Shown in pieces: positions 53,191-63,310 of a stretch of DNA of 64,000 nucleotides. The stretch covers positions 1,302,001 to 1,366,000 of the forward strand of contig OZ037884.1 of NCBI GenBank assembly GCA_964035575.1, given 5' to 3'. The notes beneath the pieces are model-generated. The model was given only the letters and a program-made list of their open reading frames with translations. It was not told the DNA's origin and did not search any database. This DNA comes from Rhynchopus sp. YZ270_cl-10 (taxonomy: Eukaryota > Euglenozoa > Diplonemea > Diplonemida > Diplonemidae). How positions within the stretch are numbered: position 1 is the stretch's first letter; every line of letters begins with the position of its first letter. The translations under genes were made by a program, and so were the position numbers.

Positions 53191-53880
53191 TCAGTACATG
53201 TGCCGGTTTAGTTAGAACGAGGCACAAAAGTGAATTAAACGAGGGAGATATTTGTCATCAGCATGTCGCCCTATTATGTATCGTTGTTTGCCGAGCGAAG
53301 CGAGGCATACAACTATATTTAGCTCTATGACAATTTGGGATAAAGGAGGGGTGAACATTAACACGGGAGAGGCAGGGGTGAATATAGACTGTCCAGTCTG
53401 TGTGGTTTTGCTGTATTTCCAGTATTGGTGCCCAGCTGGTTCTGGAGGGGAGGAAGGGGCGGGATGGGGCTTTCTTTTTACAATACGAAGTTCCTTTCTT
53501 GTTACTTTTGTTTTGTCTCTTGTAGTCTTTTTTGTTTGGATGATTAACGCCAGTAGCGACCCCCCATGGAACTCGTAGGGGATGGGGTGGGGGAAAAAAT
53601 CTCCGTCGCTTACTCCTAGGCCGACGCCCACAGACAAGCCGCCTCCTTGGCTTACTCCTGACGTTTTCTGTGAGGGGGAAGATTTGGAATTTACATACAA
53701 GGGGCTTGACACCAGGGGGATTACACACATGTATCTAATGGGAGGGGTTGGGGGTAAAAAGGAAACAGGGAACTAAACAGGTGTTGCTACACACAAAAGT
53801 TGGGGTGGGGGAAAATAACAGAGAAGGGAAGGGCAACAGTGCCCACATAAACCACAATCACAACCAATCGCGAGGCCCTT
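52862..53880 (-). other. 3' untranslated region of LINE element F
   Basis: About 1 kb from the A tail to the stop codon, non-coding. It contains the sequence from which the scrap at 23136-23182 is derived, and a 199-bp retroposon at 52987-53185. Short frames at 53212-53730 are not protein-like. Confidence 0.7.
52987..53185 (+). mobile_element. Short A-tailed retroposon inside the 3' region of LINE F
   Basis: A body of about 110 bp followed by about 85 bp of A-rich tail, flanked by a perfect 12-bp duplication TACAATCAGTAC (52975-52986 and 53186-53197). It is on the plus strand, opposite to F. A weak tRNA B-box-like word (GATTCGAGGTCC) is visible, so it may be a SINE; the match is not good enough to be sure. 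Confidence 0.75.
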
Positions 53881-56800
53881 CTATTTGAAGGTCGCCTCCA
53901 TCATCAGCACCAGGACCGCCCTAAGCGCCCCGTACTGACTCGTCTGCCGTCCTCCGACGCGCCCCAGCTCCTCCCGCTGATCCCACCACGCGTCCAGCGC
54001 CTCGTACGCCACCTCCGGTGCCAAGGGAGTCATTCCCTCTCGCCTGGTCCCTCCCCTGGGGAAGAAGCAGTCCGCCCACTCTTCGACATTTCTCGGCACC
54101 CTGTCCCCTTCCTTCTGGCTGTGTGGGACTAACCCTTTCGCCTCCACATCCGACCCTCGCGAGATAGGGGGAGAAGGCCGCCTTGCTGTGGTCTCCGCAG
54201 ACCTGTCCTCCACTACACCGGAGCGACGAGTGTGGTTCCCCTGCGCCCGCCGCGAAGTCCCAAGGGTGGTCAGCTTCGTCCTTCTTTCCGCGTGGGACTT
54301 AGCCGTCCATCCACCAGTCTTCGCTGAACCCAAGTGGTGGTCACCAGTCAGAGCTGTTGGTGTGGTGTTGTAGCTCTGCTCTGATGGCCCCCAGACGAAG
54401 GATTCTGCTGCGGTTGCGGTGTTGTTGTCCATGGTGGTGTCGTGGTCGGCGCAGTCGGCGGAATCCTCCTCATCCATAACCTCCTCCTTCACCTCCGTTG
54501 CCGCGTCCTGTGGGGGAGCTGGGTTGCTGTTGTAGTAGCTACCTCCCACTGTCTGCGATGTTGTCGGCTGAACTGGCTGAACTGGCTGAACTGGCTTTGC
54601 CCTCAGCACACACTTTGCGTTGGCGCTCCCACATCCCTCACACCATGTGCGCTCGCAGGAACTACAAAACCAGTGGGGGACACTACATTCGGTGATGAGT
54701 GCGCAGTTTTCGCACGTGAGCAATTCCCCCTGTCTCCCCGGGCGCTCCTCCATCCGTGACAGCGCTCCGGTGCTGTGGCACTGCATCTCTGGAAGGGGGG
54801 TGTCGGGGGCAAGGCTTCGCAGATATGCAAACGTGTTGTCTGTCATGCATAACGGCGAGAAGTGGCCAGCCTCGTGAGCTCCTGTGTGCAGCACTGCTAC
54901 GGCCCCGTTCGACTTGCTGGCTGGTCTATGGATGTGCACCTTAGAGTCCGATGACACGACCGCCACAATGACTACCTGCAAAGCCCGTGCCAGACCCGCC
55001 AGTGCTGTCTGGTCCGCCCACGACCTGCGATCCCTGTTCCCTGCCAGGCTCATCCATCGCACCCAGGTCGCGAGGTCGGGCATCGCATTTCTCGCCAGGT
55101 CAGCATCTCTCTTCACTCTCTCCACCGCCAGGGACCGAAGGGTCGACGATGTCACCACCTTCCAGCTCCGCACTGACCAGCACACTGCGTCGAACGCACA
55201 GTCTCCTACTCGGAACGGCACGGGCACCTGCGGTCGGGACAGCCCCCACTTCACCAAGTTGGCCTCCAGTTCGCTGTGGGGGGTTGGGTCCTGTGCTGCT
55301 GTCTCTGGCGCCGTTTCCTTCTCGTTGCCTGTCTCTGGCTCCTCCTCCGCACTCACCCTGATGTCTCCCTGGTGGTCGTCTGTCACTTCCAGGTTAGGTA
55401 GATGGTCGGGGGGCAAGCGTATCAAGTCCCCCTCTTCCGGGTCGACGGTGGGATCTAAGTCCACACGCTCTCGCAGAGGACCCCTCAGGCAACCAGTCAG
55501 AGACCCTCGATCCGTCGCGGCCTTCCCGATCTGTCGCTGCAGCGTCGTCCCTAGCCCCCAATTCCACCTCTGTGACATCTCCACTCTGTTCCCAAGCTTC
55601 CTGTCCGCTGCGAAACGGAGCATCTGCTGCCATATCGACGCCGCCGCGGGTCCCAGACCTCCTGTGGTCTCCAGGGCGAAGGGTGTGAACGCCAGCCGCT
55701 CCGCCGCACACGCGTCACCATGCTTCTTCCTCTTGGCAGTTTCCGCCTTCGTCGCCGCGTACCCCTTCGCGACTGCGGCACCCTGCACCATCGACGCTGA
55801 CGTCGGCGTCCACACAGTCACATCGATAGCTCGTCCTCTCGACTCCCCGACCCCTGTGGACAGCAGAATGTCAGCGGGCTTGTTGTTGCCCAGGATGAGG
55901 TGGTTGGGTTCCAGGATGGGGCTCAGACCTGCCTCATTTGCTGCTCCATACACATAATCGCGTACTGAGTTATGTCGCAGTATACGATGCCCACCCATTC
56001 TGCAGGCGAAGATGTGGTCCCCCCTGGTGTCCATGGGCTGGTTGCATTGCCTGCATGAGACACCCTCCGCGTATATGGGGAGGTGGAGGCGGAGTCTGGC
56101 TGCGGCCTTGAATGCAATCGGAGGGATGTAGTGCTCCCAGGTGGGGGGTGCAGTAAGCCAGGACCCTGCTTGGGGGAGGGCCAGAGAATTGAGACGCGCC
56201 TTGTCGTACGCATCACCCTTGACGAAGAGGTCCCGCAATTGTTCCTCCAGGATCCCTGCAGACAGATCACGTTGACGCAGGGGGACGGCTGGCTGCAGCT
56301 TGGGGTCAATCCTAGCACCTTCAGCCACTTGCTCGTTGTACAGCGTTGCCGTCCGTTCCCATCCTTCGGCGTCCCAGGTGAAGCTGGGGTCCAGTTCGGT
56401 GCACAGTTGGTGCAGGCCGCTCCTTGCTCCCATGGCTGCTGCAGTCCAGTGGTCGCGGATGCGGCGCACGCCCATGCCCCCTACCCTACATGGCAGTGCG
56501 GCCTGTCTCCGTGCTTCTTCCGGCAGGCCTCCATCCTCATCACCAAAAAGCGCGGCCAGGGCAGCGTCTACCTCCTTGTCGTACTGGCTGAGGTACTTGT
56601 GGGTGCACGCGTGACCAATGGCTCTCATGTAGAAAACCATGCGTGCAAACCCCTCGCACTGACGGAGTAATGTCAGTCCAGCCTGCGAGTCAGACACCTT
56701 CTGCAGCAGACGCAGTTGCACCGCGAATTCCTCCACCTTCTTCTCCATGTACGCTTCGCAGTACTCGTCGTCCCCGATTGGCGCCCCCAGGAACGCAAAG

Positions 56801-59800
56801 CCTCCATACTTCACGCTCATCACTTTTCCTTCACAGGCTGAGCAAGTCTCCGCCAAGTCAGTGGTGTGGCTGCACACGGGGAGGCCAGCTCTGTCCAGGT
56901 CCAACGGAGTCTGCTGTCCTAGGGCGATGACTTCACACTTTGACAGCTTCACCTTCAGCCCCAGCTCCGCACTGCGTGTCCTCACTAACTCCAGCGCTCG
57001 AGCCACCGCCTCTGGGTTCCCCATGATCGTCCCATCATCGAGGTACCAGATGCTACAGTCGATGCCCTGGACTGCACGCACTTCGTCTGTCAGTGCTTTG
57101 ATCCCCAGGGAGAAGAGTAGGGGCCCTGCGGGGTCGCCTTGCTGCGCGCCTCTGGTGGATGGGATCATCTCGTCACCATACACTAGCCCGGTGTGGGAGT
57201 TGTAGCACCATTCGACCCACGGTGAAATGGACGGGAGATATTTCCTTGTGGCTTCCAGAAAAGTCTTGCGAAAGATGCTGTTGAATGCGTTCTCGTAGTC
57301 AATCTGTACGATCACTTTGTCGCTCCCCTGGTGTCGTTTTGCGTATGCTGCCACAACCATTGTCGCCGCTTCCAGTCCACCGTCCACCGCCACCCCAACT
57401 TGTCTCCCTGGCAGCAGCACTCCTCGTGCCTTTTCCCTCACAGACGCCACCTCGATCTTGCTCACGACTCGCCGAAGTGTGTTGCCTGCAGAGATGGGGC
57501 GGACGTCGCCTTGGTCACCCTTCTTTAACGCCACCAGAGTAGCTCCTGCCATGAACATAGCTGTCTCGGAGGGGGCTTTCCCGCGTCGCAGCAGGTCCAG
57601 GACTTGCGTCATCAGTGGCAAGATGTTCAGGTCCGGGTGTTTGACCATCCACCCCTTGAGGTGATCCCCGCGCAGACCAAAGGGACCTGGAGCAGAGCCC
57701 TTTGCCATGCTATTTATGGCTTTGAGGGCGGCGATCGGCTTCAGCGGCTCGGAAGCAATTTCCGGCAGAGAAGTGGCAGGTTGGGGTTCCTCATGGGGGT
57801 GCTTTCTGCGGAGGATGTCTGTGGATTCCTCAGTACGCTCTGCCAGCCCACCCTTGTGGAGGCGGCTCATCCCTGCTGCCATCCTCCCATTCCGCACCTC
57901 CCGGACCATCGCCTTCTCCCTTTCTTCCCACGTTGGTTCCTTCCGCTCCTTCTCCTTCTTCGTACCGCCTGTGCGATTCGCAGCTGCTCGCCACATTGCT
58001 GCGATCTCACCTTCTCTCCACTCATCCACATCCTTCTGCCGCAAGACTGCCACCTTCGTCTTGAGGTGCTTCCCACCTCGCTTCGCCGGTAGGACCAGCT
58101 TCGCGAACATGCACAAACGTTTCCAGCTTGCCTCATCGCCAACTGCGGCCACATCCTCAAGTGCCTGGGTGAACTCCACAGCGGCTGGACGGTCGATGCT
58201 CGTGGGGATCGCATCTGTTGTCCTGATGGGGATTTGAGCTATCTCCCACCACTCCGGCAAGTCAACGTCGTCTGCCTTTTCCACTGCGGTGCGTTCCCTG
58301 GGTGTGGGCTTTGCGATCGCCTTTACCAGTTTCGCACACTGAAGACATGTCTCCTTCGATGCCGACCGTATCCCCCCACACGCTTCACACTGTCCTAACC
58401 CCAACTTGTTGAGGGTGTCGTGGGGGATGTGGTCGCCGGAAGACAGGTGTGCACCGATGTGTGTGCGCAGGCCGGGAACAGAGAAGGGCTGGGGACGGTG
58501 TAGACTGCTTCCGTTGCAACACGGAACAGGGCAGAAGAGCCTCGGTGCATCAGCCCCCAGAGGAGAAGGCGACTCCTTCGTCATGGCAGGGATGGGTGTT
58601 GCTGTTAGGCCTTTCGGGTCAAGCTCTGCGAAGGGGGCCGACTGGACCATTGCCAGGGCGTTCTTTGGGTCCATTTGCACTTCCTCATAGTGATTATTGA
58701 GGAGTGAAACTACCCTGACGCGGCGGTCTTTCTGCGTCCGCAAGTCTTTCGATGAGGCTGCGGGGTTGATCGTCACCACTGGATTCGGCCCAGGCTGCAC
58801 TACCGCTATCGTGGTGGACCATGCATTTGCTGCCAGGTGTAGGGTGAGGTGGTTGCCCCACACCTCAGGGTTGGTGAGGCCGTCAATGAAGCTTGACAGC
58901 TGTGCCTCGGTCTCGAAGTAGCGTCTGAGACCGGTCTTCACCTTCGTGACCCGCGCTCTGTCAGCCAGCTCAGTGCGTGCTTTGCTGACATCCAAGTACA
59001 GCGCGTTCTTCTTACCCAGTAAGGCCACGTACATGCACTCGCCGTTGGCTGCGTTCGGCACCCTCTTCCCCCCATGCACCTCGAGGAATGCGTCAAGGTT
59101 TGCCGCCTCCTCCGGGTTGATGTCCCCGTCTGCTCCACCTGCCAGCGCCCCGGGCCCCAGGCTTATGCTCTGAGGTGACAGCTCCCACCCGTCCCCTGTC
59201 CCCGCCGGTCGCCTCAACCTCTGCATGAAAACCCACACCCTGCTGGCAAGTACTCGCAACCACAGCCTCCCGCTACGTGCTCTGTATCGGCCCTGTAGGA
59301 GCCCCTTCCTCAGCAGCACACTCAGCAGCTCTGCGTCCCGGATCAGTGCACAACCCAAAGCCCGTGGCGCCGATCTCCCAAGCTCATACCCCACGCAAAC
59401 CAGAGCCCAGATGGCCACCCACTGCAAAGCCACTCTCACAACGGCTGCCCTTATCCTGCGGAAAAGTTGAGAGGGCGGACGCTTGCATGGCGCCTTGCGC
59501 CGACGGAACCTGCTCGCCTGTGCCTTGGTCCAGTTCAAGGACCTGTGACCTCGGCGCGTCCTCCTGGTCCCCCTCCTACCCACCAGCCACAATATGAGGT
59601 GACTGAGGGTAGGGGCGCGTCTGTCCTTCCACATGTCCAGGACCGCGAAAGACACAAACACACCCCACTCAGGTGCCTCGGCTACCCAGCGGGGGTCTGG
59701 TCGGCGCAGAGAAGAAAGGCGTTCCCAAAGGATGCTCCACCAGTCAAACCCAAGCCCATGTTCTGCACGCCCCATGTGAACATTGGGGGTGATAAAGGTC

Positions 59801-60888
59801 CCCCACACCCGTAACGTCACACAGTAACTCTGTCCTTCTCGCCCCGCAAGGCTGGCCCCGAACACCAGCATACCTCGCTCACCCCCACCTACAGTGTTGT
59901 TGCTGCAGTTGCTGCTGCTGCTGTTGCTGTTGCTGTCGGTGCTGCTGCAGGTGCTGCTGATGCTGTTGTTGTTGCTGGTGTTACGGTTGTTGTTGTAGTT
60001 GCTGTTGTTGCTGCTGATACTGTCCGCCCGCACATCCTGTGTCCGCCCGCGCATCCGCTGTCTGCCACCGTTGTTGTAGTTGCTGTTGTTGCTGCTGATG
60101 CTGTCCGCCCGCACATCTAGTGTCCACCCGCGCATCCACTGTCTGCCACTGTTGTTGTAGTTGTTGTTGTTGTTGCTGCTGATGCTGCCCGCCCGCACAT
60201 CTAGTGTCCGCCCGCGCCTCCACTGTCTGCCACTGTTGTTGTAGTTGCTGTTGTTGCTGCTGATGCTGTCCGCCCGCACATCTAGTGTCCGCCCACGCAT
60301 CCAGTGTCTGCCACCGTTGTTGTAGTTGTTGTTGTTGTTGCTGCTATCAAAGCTGCAGCCGCTTGGGTTGTTGGGCACAGGCCTCTTTTTGGGGTAATAA
60401 TGGGGGGGAATGGGGGTGCACCTGCAGCTTCTGTAGCCGCTGCACATGAAGCCCTTGCGGCCATTGCTGCAGGTGTAGATGTTGCTGGTGTGGTTGTTGG
60501 AGCCGCTATTGTTGCAGTAGACGCTGCCATAGAGGCCATCACTCCAGTCATGGCTGCTCATGTTGCTGCAGCGAGAACGTGGTACCTGAGAGTGCTGAGT
60601 TGGTGTTGAGGAGCCCACTCGCGATACGTGCCTGCCGCAACCGTGGGAGGTACTGATGTTGATGGCAGTGCTCCTGCTCACGATGCTGCTGCTCATGCTG
60701 CTGCTGCTCATGCTGCTGCTGCACATGCTGCTGCTGCTCATGCTGCTGCTCATGCTGCTCCTGCTCATGCTGCTGCTGCTGCGCATGTTGCTCATGTTGC
60801 TGCACCAGCTTCGGCTGTCACCCCCGCCATCATCCATGGCTCCACACAGGAGCACCATAGCCCAAAGCTGGGCACTCCACCTGCACAT
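53881..60888 (-). CDS. Giant polyprotein of LINE F: OTU, Zn finger, RT, endonuclease, OTU, Zn
   Basis: 2,335 codons from ATG 60888; the four codons upstream start with TTG. In order: a signal-like start (MCRWSAQLWAMVLLCGAM); a Ser/Met/Asn tract; four or five in-frame repeats of 27-30 residues (GRQWMRGRTLDVRADSIS, about 186-297); basic and hydrophobic segments (LQWVAIWALVCVGYELG); OTU-like 1 (NGECMYVAL near 613, NHYEEV near 733); a zinc region (CPVPCC...HIGAH...CEACGG...CLQC, about 790-850); reverse transcriptase (QIDYENAFN near 1196, AQQGDPAGPLLFSL, YLDDG near 1281); an endonuclease with CRQC...DHIFAC...RHN knuckle and KPADILL...AIDVTV core (near 1600-1690); OTU-like 2 (GDCAFDAV near 1897, GHFSPL near 2010); and a Cys module (CENC...CSSCERTWCEGCGSANAKC). 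It has the restriction-like but not the APE endonuclease, and looks whole. Confidence 0.9.
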   Translation of the reverse strand: MCRWSAQLWAMVLLCGAMDDGGGDSRSWCSNMSNMRSSSSMSRSSMSSSMSSSSMCSSSMSSSSMSSSIVSRSTAINISTSHGCGRHVSRVGSSTPTQHSQVPRSRCSNMSSHDWSDGLYGSVYCNNSGSNNHTSNIYTCSNGRKGFMCSGYRSCRCTPIPPHYYPKKRPVPNNPSGCSFDSSNNNNNYNNGGRHWMRGRTLDVRADSISSNNSNYNNSGRQWRRGRTLDVRAGSISSNNNNNYNNSGRQWMRGWTLDVRADSISSNNSNYNNGGRQRMRGRTQDVRADSISSNNSNYNNNRNTSNNNSISSTCSSTDSNSNSSSSNCSNNTVGGGERGMLVFGASLAGREGQSYCVTLRVWGTFITPNVHMGRAEHGLGFDWWSILWERLSSLRRPDPRWVAEAPEWGVFVSFAVLDMWKDRRAPTLSHLILWLVGRRGTRRTRRGHRSLNWTKAQASRFRRRKAPCKRPPSQLFRRIRAAVVRVALQWVAIWALVCVGYELGRSAPRALGCALIRDAELLSVLLRKGLLQGRYRARSGRLWLRVLASRVWVFMQRLRRPAGTGDGWELSPQSISLGPGALAGGADGDINPEEAANLDAFLEVHGGKRVPNAANGECMYVALLGKKNALYLDVSKARTELADRARVTKVKTGLRRYFETEAQLSSFIDGLTNPEVWGNHLTLHLAANAWSTTIAVVQPGPNPVVTINPAASSKDLRTQKDRRVRVVSLLNNHYEEVQMDPKNALAMVQSAPFAELDPKGLTATPIPAMTKESPSPLGADAPRLFCPVPCCNGSSLHRPQPFSVPGLRTHIGAHLSSGDHIPHDTLNKLGLGQCEACGGIRSASKETCLQCAKLVKAIAKPTPRERTAVEKADDVDLPEWWEIAQIPIRTTDAIPTSIDRPAAVEFTQALEDVAAVGDEASWKRLCMFAKLVLPAKRGGKHLKTKVAVLRQKDVDEWREGEIAAMWRAAANRTGGTKKEKERKEPTWEEREKAMVREVRNGRMAAGMSRLHKGGLAERTEESTDILRRKHPHEEPQPATSLPEIASEPLKPIAALKAINSMAKGSAPGPFGLRGDHLKGWMVKHPDLNILPLMTQVLDLLRRGKAPSETAMFMAGATLVALKKGDQGDVRPISAGNTLRRVVSKIEVASVREKARGVLLPGRQVGVAVDGGLEAATMVVAAYAKRHQGSDKVIVQIDYENAFNSIFRKTFLEATRKYLPSISPWVEWCYNSHTGLVYGDEMIPSTRGAQQGDPAGPLLFSLGIKALTDEVRAVQGIDCSIWYLDDGTIMGNPEAVARALELVRTRSAELGLKVKLSKCEVIALGQQTPLDLDRAGLPVCSHTTDLAETCSACEGKVMSVKYGGFAFLGAPIGDDEYCEAYMEKKVEEFAVQLRLLQKVSDSQAGLTLLRQCEGFARMVFYMRAIGHACTHKYLSQYDKEVDAALAALFGDEDGGLPEEARRQAALPCRVGGMGVRRIRDHWTAAAMGARSGLHQLCTELDPSFTWDAEGWERTATLYNEQVAEGARIDPKLQPAVPLRQRDLSAGILEEQLRDLFVKGDAYDKARLNSLALPQAGSWLTAPPTWEHYIPPIAFKAAARLRLHLPIYAEGVSCRQCNQPMDTRGDHIFACRMGGHRILRHNSVRDYVYGAANEAGLSPILEPNHLILGNNKPADILLSTGVGESRGRAIDVTVWTPTSASMVQGAAVAKGYAATKAETAKRKKHGDACAAERLAFTPFALETTGGLGPAAASIWQQMLRFAADRKLGNRVEMSQRWNWGLGTTLQRQIGKAATDRGSLTGCLRGPLRERVDLDPTVDPEEGDLIRLPPDHLPNLEVTDDHQGDIRVSAEEEPETGNEKETAPETAAQDPTPHSELEANLVKWGLSRPQVPVPFRVGDCAFDAVCWSVRSWKVVTSSTLRSLAVERVKRDADLARNAMPDLATWVRWMSLAGNRDRRSWADQTALAGLARALQVVIVAVVSSDSKVHIHRPASKSNGAVAVLHTGAHEAGHFSPLCMTDNTFAYLRSLAPDTPLPEMQCHSTGALSRMEERPGRQGELLTCENCALITECSVPHWFCSSCERTWCEGCGSANAKCVLRAKPVQPVQPVQPTTSQTVGGSYYNSNPAPPQDAATEVKEEVMDEEDSADCADHDTTMDNNTATAAESFVWGPSEQSYNTTPTALTGDHHLGSAKTGGWTAKSHAERRTKLTTLGTSRRAQGNHTRRSGVVEDRSAETTARRPSPPISRGSDVEAKGLVPHSQKEGDRVPRNVEEWADCFFPRGGTRREGMTPLAPEVAYEALDAWWDQREELGRVGGRQTSQYGALRAVLVLMMEATFK
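59990..60335 (-). repeat. In-frame coding minisatellite of LINE F
   Basis: Four to five copies of a unit of about 81-90 bp containing GTCCGCCCGCACATCTAGTG and a TTGTTGTAGTTG stretch. They encode a repeat with RGRTLDVRADSIS followed by Asn/Ser/Tyr runs (SSNNSNYNN), the only basic island in the Asn-rich tract. A (CTGCTGCTCATG)-type repeat encoding SSSM words lies near 60690-60790. Confidence 0.85.
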
Positions 60889-61139
60889 CTTCACCACCAA
60901 GAAAACAAAAAAGTCAAAACAGTAAAAAACAAAAGGACAAGGAAGACAAAATACACGTCTCTACCTGCACTTCGCCAGAGAGGAACTACTCACCGGCCTT
61001 CTCTCTGCCCAGGACACGCCACTAGGAGGCGACAGGTAGGACCCACACAAGGGGGAAAACAAGTGGGGGAAAGGGGATAAGGGGAGAAGCAAAGGACAAG
61101 ATGGGGTAGTGTGTAGCAAAACGTGTGTGCCCCCCAATA
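60889..61139 (-). other. 5' leader of LINE element F
   Basis: About 245 bases, C/T-rich on the element's strand, with no frame. It has TTGTCCTTTGCTTCTCCCC, similar in style and place to the TTGTCCTTTC of the family 1 leader. It meets element E's T tract at about 61133-61140. Confidence 0.65.
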
Positions 61140-61141
61140 TT

Positions 61142-61175
<34 letters not shown>

Positions 61176-62124
61176 TATTAACATATCCAGTGACAGAGGG
61201 GGTACTTACTAGTCAAGCGAGTATGTAAACAGCTAGATGTCCAGACAAGGGCACTTTACTATTGTACTGGCAAGACAGTGCCTGAAAACACAGTTAGTGG
61301 CACTAAAATAGAAAGCATGTGGGACAACTACAACCAACACTTCCCTGCAAATAAGCAAAAGGGTCGTATGTGAGTGCAATTTTTCCCAAAAGGAAAAGGG
61401 GAGGGGATGGGACGGGAGGGTTGCTCTGTCTACCGGTGTAGTTTTATTTTGCTTTGTCTTGGGGAGGGGAGGGGAGGAGAAGGAGGGGATTGAGTGAGCC
61501 GTTTCCTCTGTAACACACAAACAAATAAAAAGGAAGTTCCATAATCTTTTTAGTAGTTTTCTTTTTGGTGAAAATTTTTGAGAACTTCAGTAAGTGTGAC
61601 CTGACCCGACTGACTGACACCCAAAGGGGAAAACAACAATAACGCACAACAAAATCAACAACAACAATGGTGGGTCTCGTGCTTACCTGTGGTGGTTTTG
61701 AAAAATGAAAAATTGAAATTGACCTTCACAAGGTAAAAATGAAAAACTAAAGGAGTGAAAAAAGGAACTCAAAGGACAAGAGTTCTGTACAAACTCTACT
61801 CTACTGCACAATCTATAAAAGTGGCCCAATGGCTCCTGATGCCACTGGCCTGGCTCTTAGACAGGTCTTACTCCGAGACTGCCCTCTACCCTCAGAGCCT
61901 CGTCCAAGGGGTAAGGGCCGTCGCTGTAGACCCGTCCTAGCCAGCAGCCAACCAAAAATATTAACAAATAGGAAGGGGGCGGAAAGGGGGGAAAGGGGGG
62001 GCAAACCCCAAAGGATGAAAAGAACAAAAAACACAAAATAAAAAGGGTTAAAAATAAACATGGGGCAAACTGTCATTCTACACGCTTCTACACACACACT
62101 CTCACCCTCTAACTCTCTAACTCT

Positions 62125-63310
62125 CTAATTCTTTTTATTCCCCTTTTTCCCCTTCCTTCCTCCGCTCTGTCTCCCCTTCTGTCCACCACCGCGACCATTG
62201 CGCCCTCTCTGCACCTCCTGGGGCGAGAGCACATGCTGCGTCGCTTGTGCCACTGCGTCGGTGAACACGTTCGACGTGTTGGACCTACCCTGAGCTGCAT
62301 GGCGCTGGGGTCCTTTGGGAGCTGGGGAAGGAGCAGGTTGGGCGGAGGAGGTTGCATTGCCACGGCCTGCCGATGAGGAGGAGGAAGAAGTGGAGACTGC
62401 AGGTTGGGCGATGGAGGTTGTAGTGCCACGGCCTGCAGAGGTGGAGGAAGAAGAAGAAGAAGAGGAGGCTTGAGGTTGTCGGCCTATTCCCTCTCGAGCC
62501 GCTCGTGCCTCATTCTCCCTCCTTGTACTCTCCGCTGCAAAGGCCTGCCCCCTACTGCTCCGGTTGTCCGTCAGGGCATGCAACGTCGACTTTGCCTTGC
62601 ACTTTTCCTGAACCGACCACTCATGCAAACCCACCACCTTCATCACCTCATACCACTGAGTGAAAGTAGCGGTAGAGAGGGGGAGTGACAACAAGGGTCT
62701 GCCATCCTGTTTCTCTCCCTGACGGTAGTGGAACAGGGAGATCCACTTCGTCACAGAAGAAGGCACCGGCGACCCCATGGTGAGGCACGGGAAAAGACCC
62801 CCCCTCTCCGTCCGCTCCTCCTCCGTCCACATCCAAGCCTCGCTCTGCGCCCTCAGCAATTCCCTCACCCTCGCTTGCTTCTTCTGGTCAGGGATGCCTT
62901 CCACTGACAGAGAATGCGAGCGATCCGCCCCCTCCATCGCGGTGTCGAGGTCCTCCTCCTGCTCCTGCTCATCATCATCCATCTCCTCCACCTTCACACG
63001 CACCTCGGTGTCTGCCGCGTCGGCCTGTCGCCCCACCTCCTCCTCCAGCTGATCCCGAGAAGGGGTTCCCCAGCTGACCCTGCCTTCCCGAACGACGATG
63101 ACCGCGCTGGTCTTGCCCCAGGTGTCGCAGTATCCGGCCTCCCCTGCTATCTTCCTAACCGCCTGACGGGCGACCACCGACTCCGGGCAATCACCGTCCC
63201 CCTCCCCGTTCCCACTCCACGGCTGCTGTGTCGCCCAGCAGTACAGGAACTCGCCCGGGCACGGAGAAGCACCTTGAGGACCAAAGAGAGCCATCCAGTC
63301 GCCGACACAG
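62125..63310 (-). pseudogene. Downstream copy of the duplicated C-terminal region, LINE E
   Basis: The same frame as 36466-37651 in element C, ending GKKGNKKN, with very few changes (for example GRQADAADTE for GRQAEAADTE). It is separated from the upstream frame by the duplication junction. Confidence 0.85.

Larger units (their letters stand above)
52822..61132 (-). mobile_element. LINE element F, full-length family 2 non-LTR retrotransposon
   Basis: An element of about 8.3 kb on the minus strand: T tract 52822-52861 (A tail), a 3' end AGCCTAGGGCTA shared with family 1, a 1-kb 3' untranslated region holding a small retroposon, one open frame of 2,335 codons and a 5' leader ending near 61132 (GGGGGGCACACACGTTTT on its own strand). 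The protein is clearly diverged from family 1 but has the same domain order. I found no matching target duplication, so its 5' edge and insertion history are less certain than for A, C and D. Confidence 0.85.

Noticed and set aside
54884-55957. Plus-strand frame of 357 codons opposite LINE F
   Set aside because: Antisense of the domain-bearing F frame; no recognisable motif.
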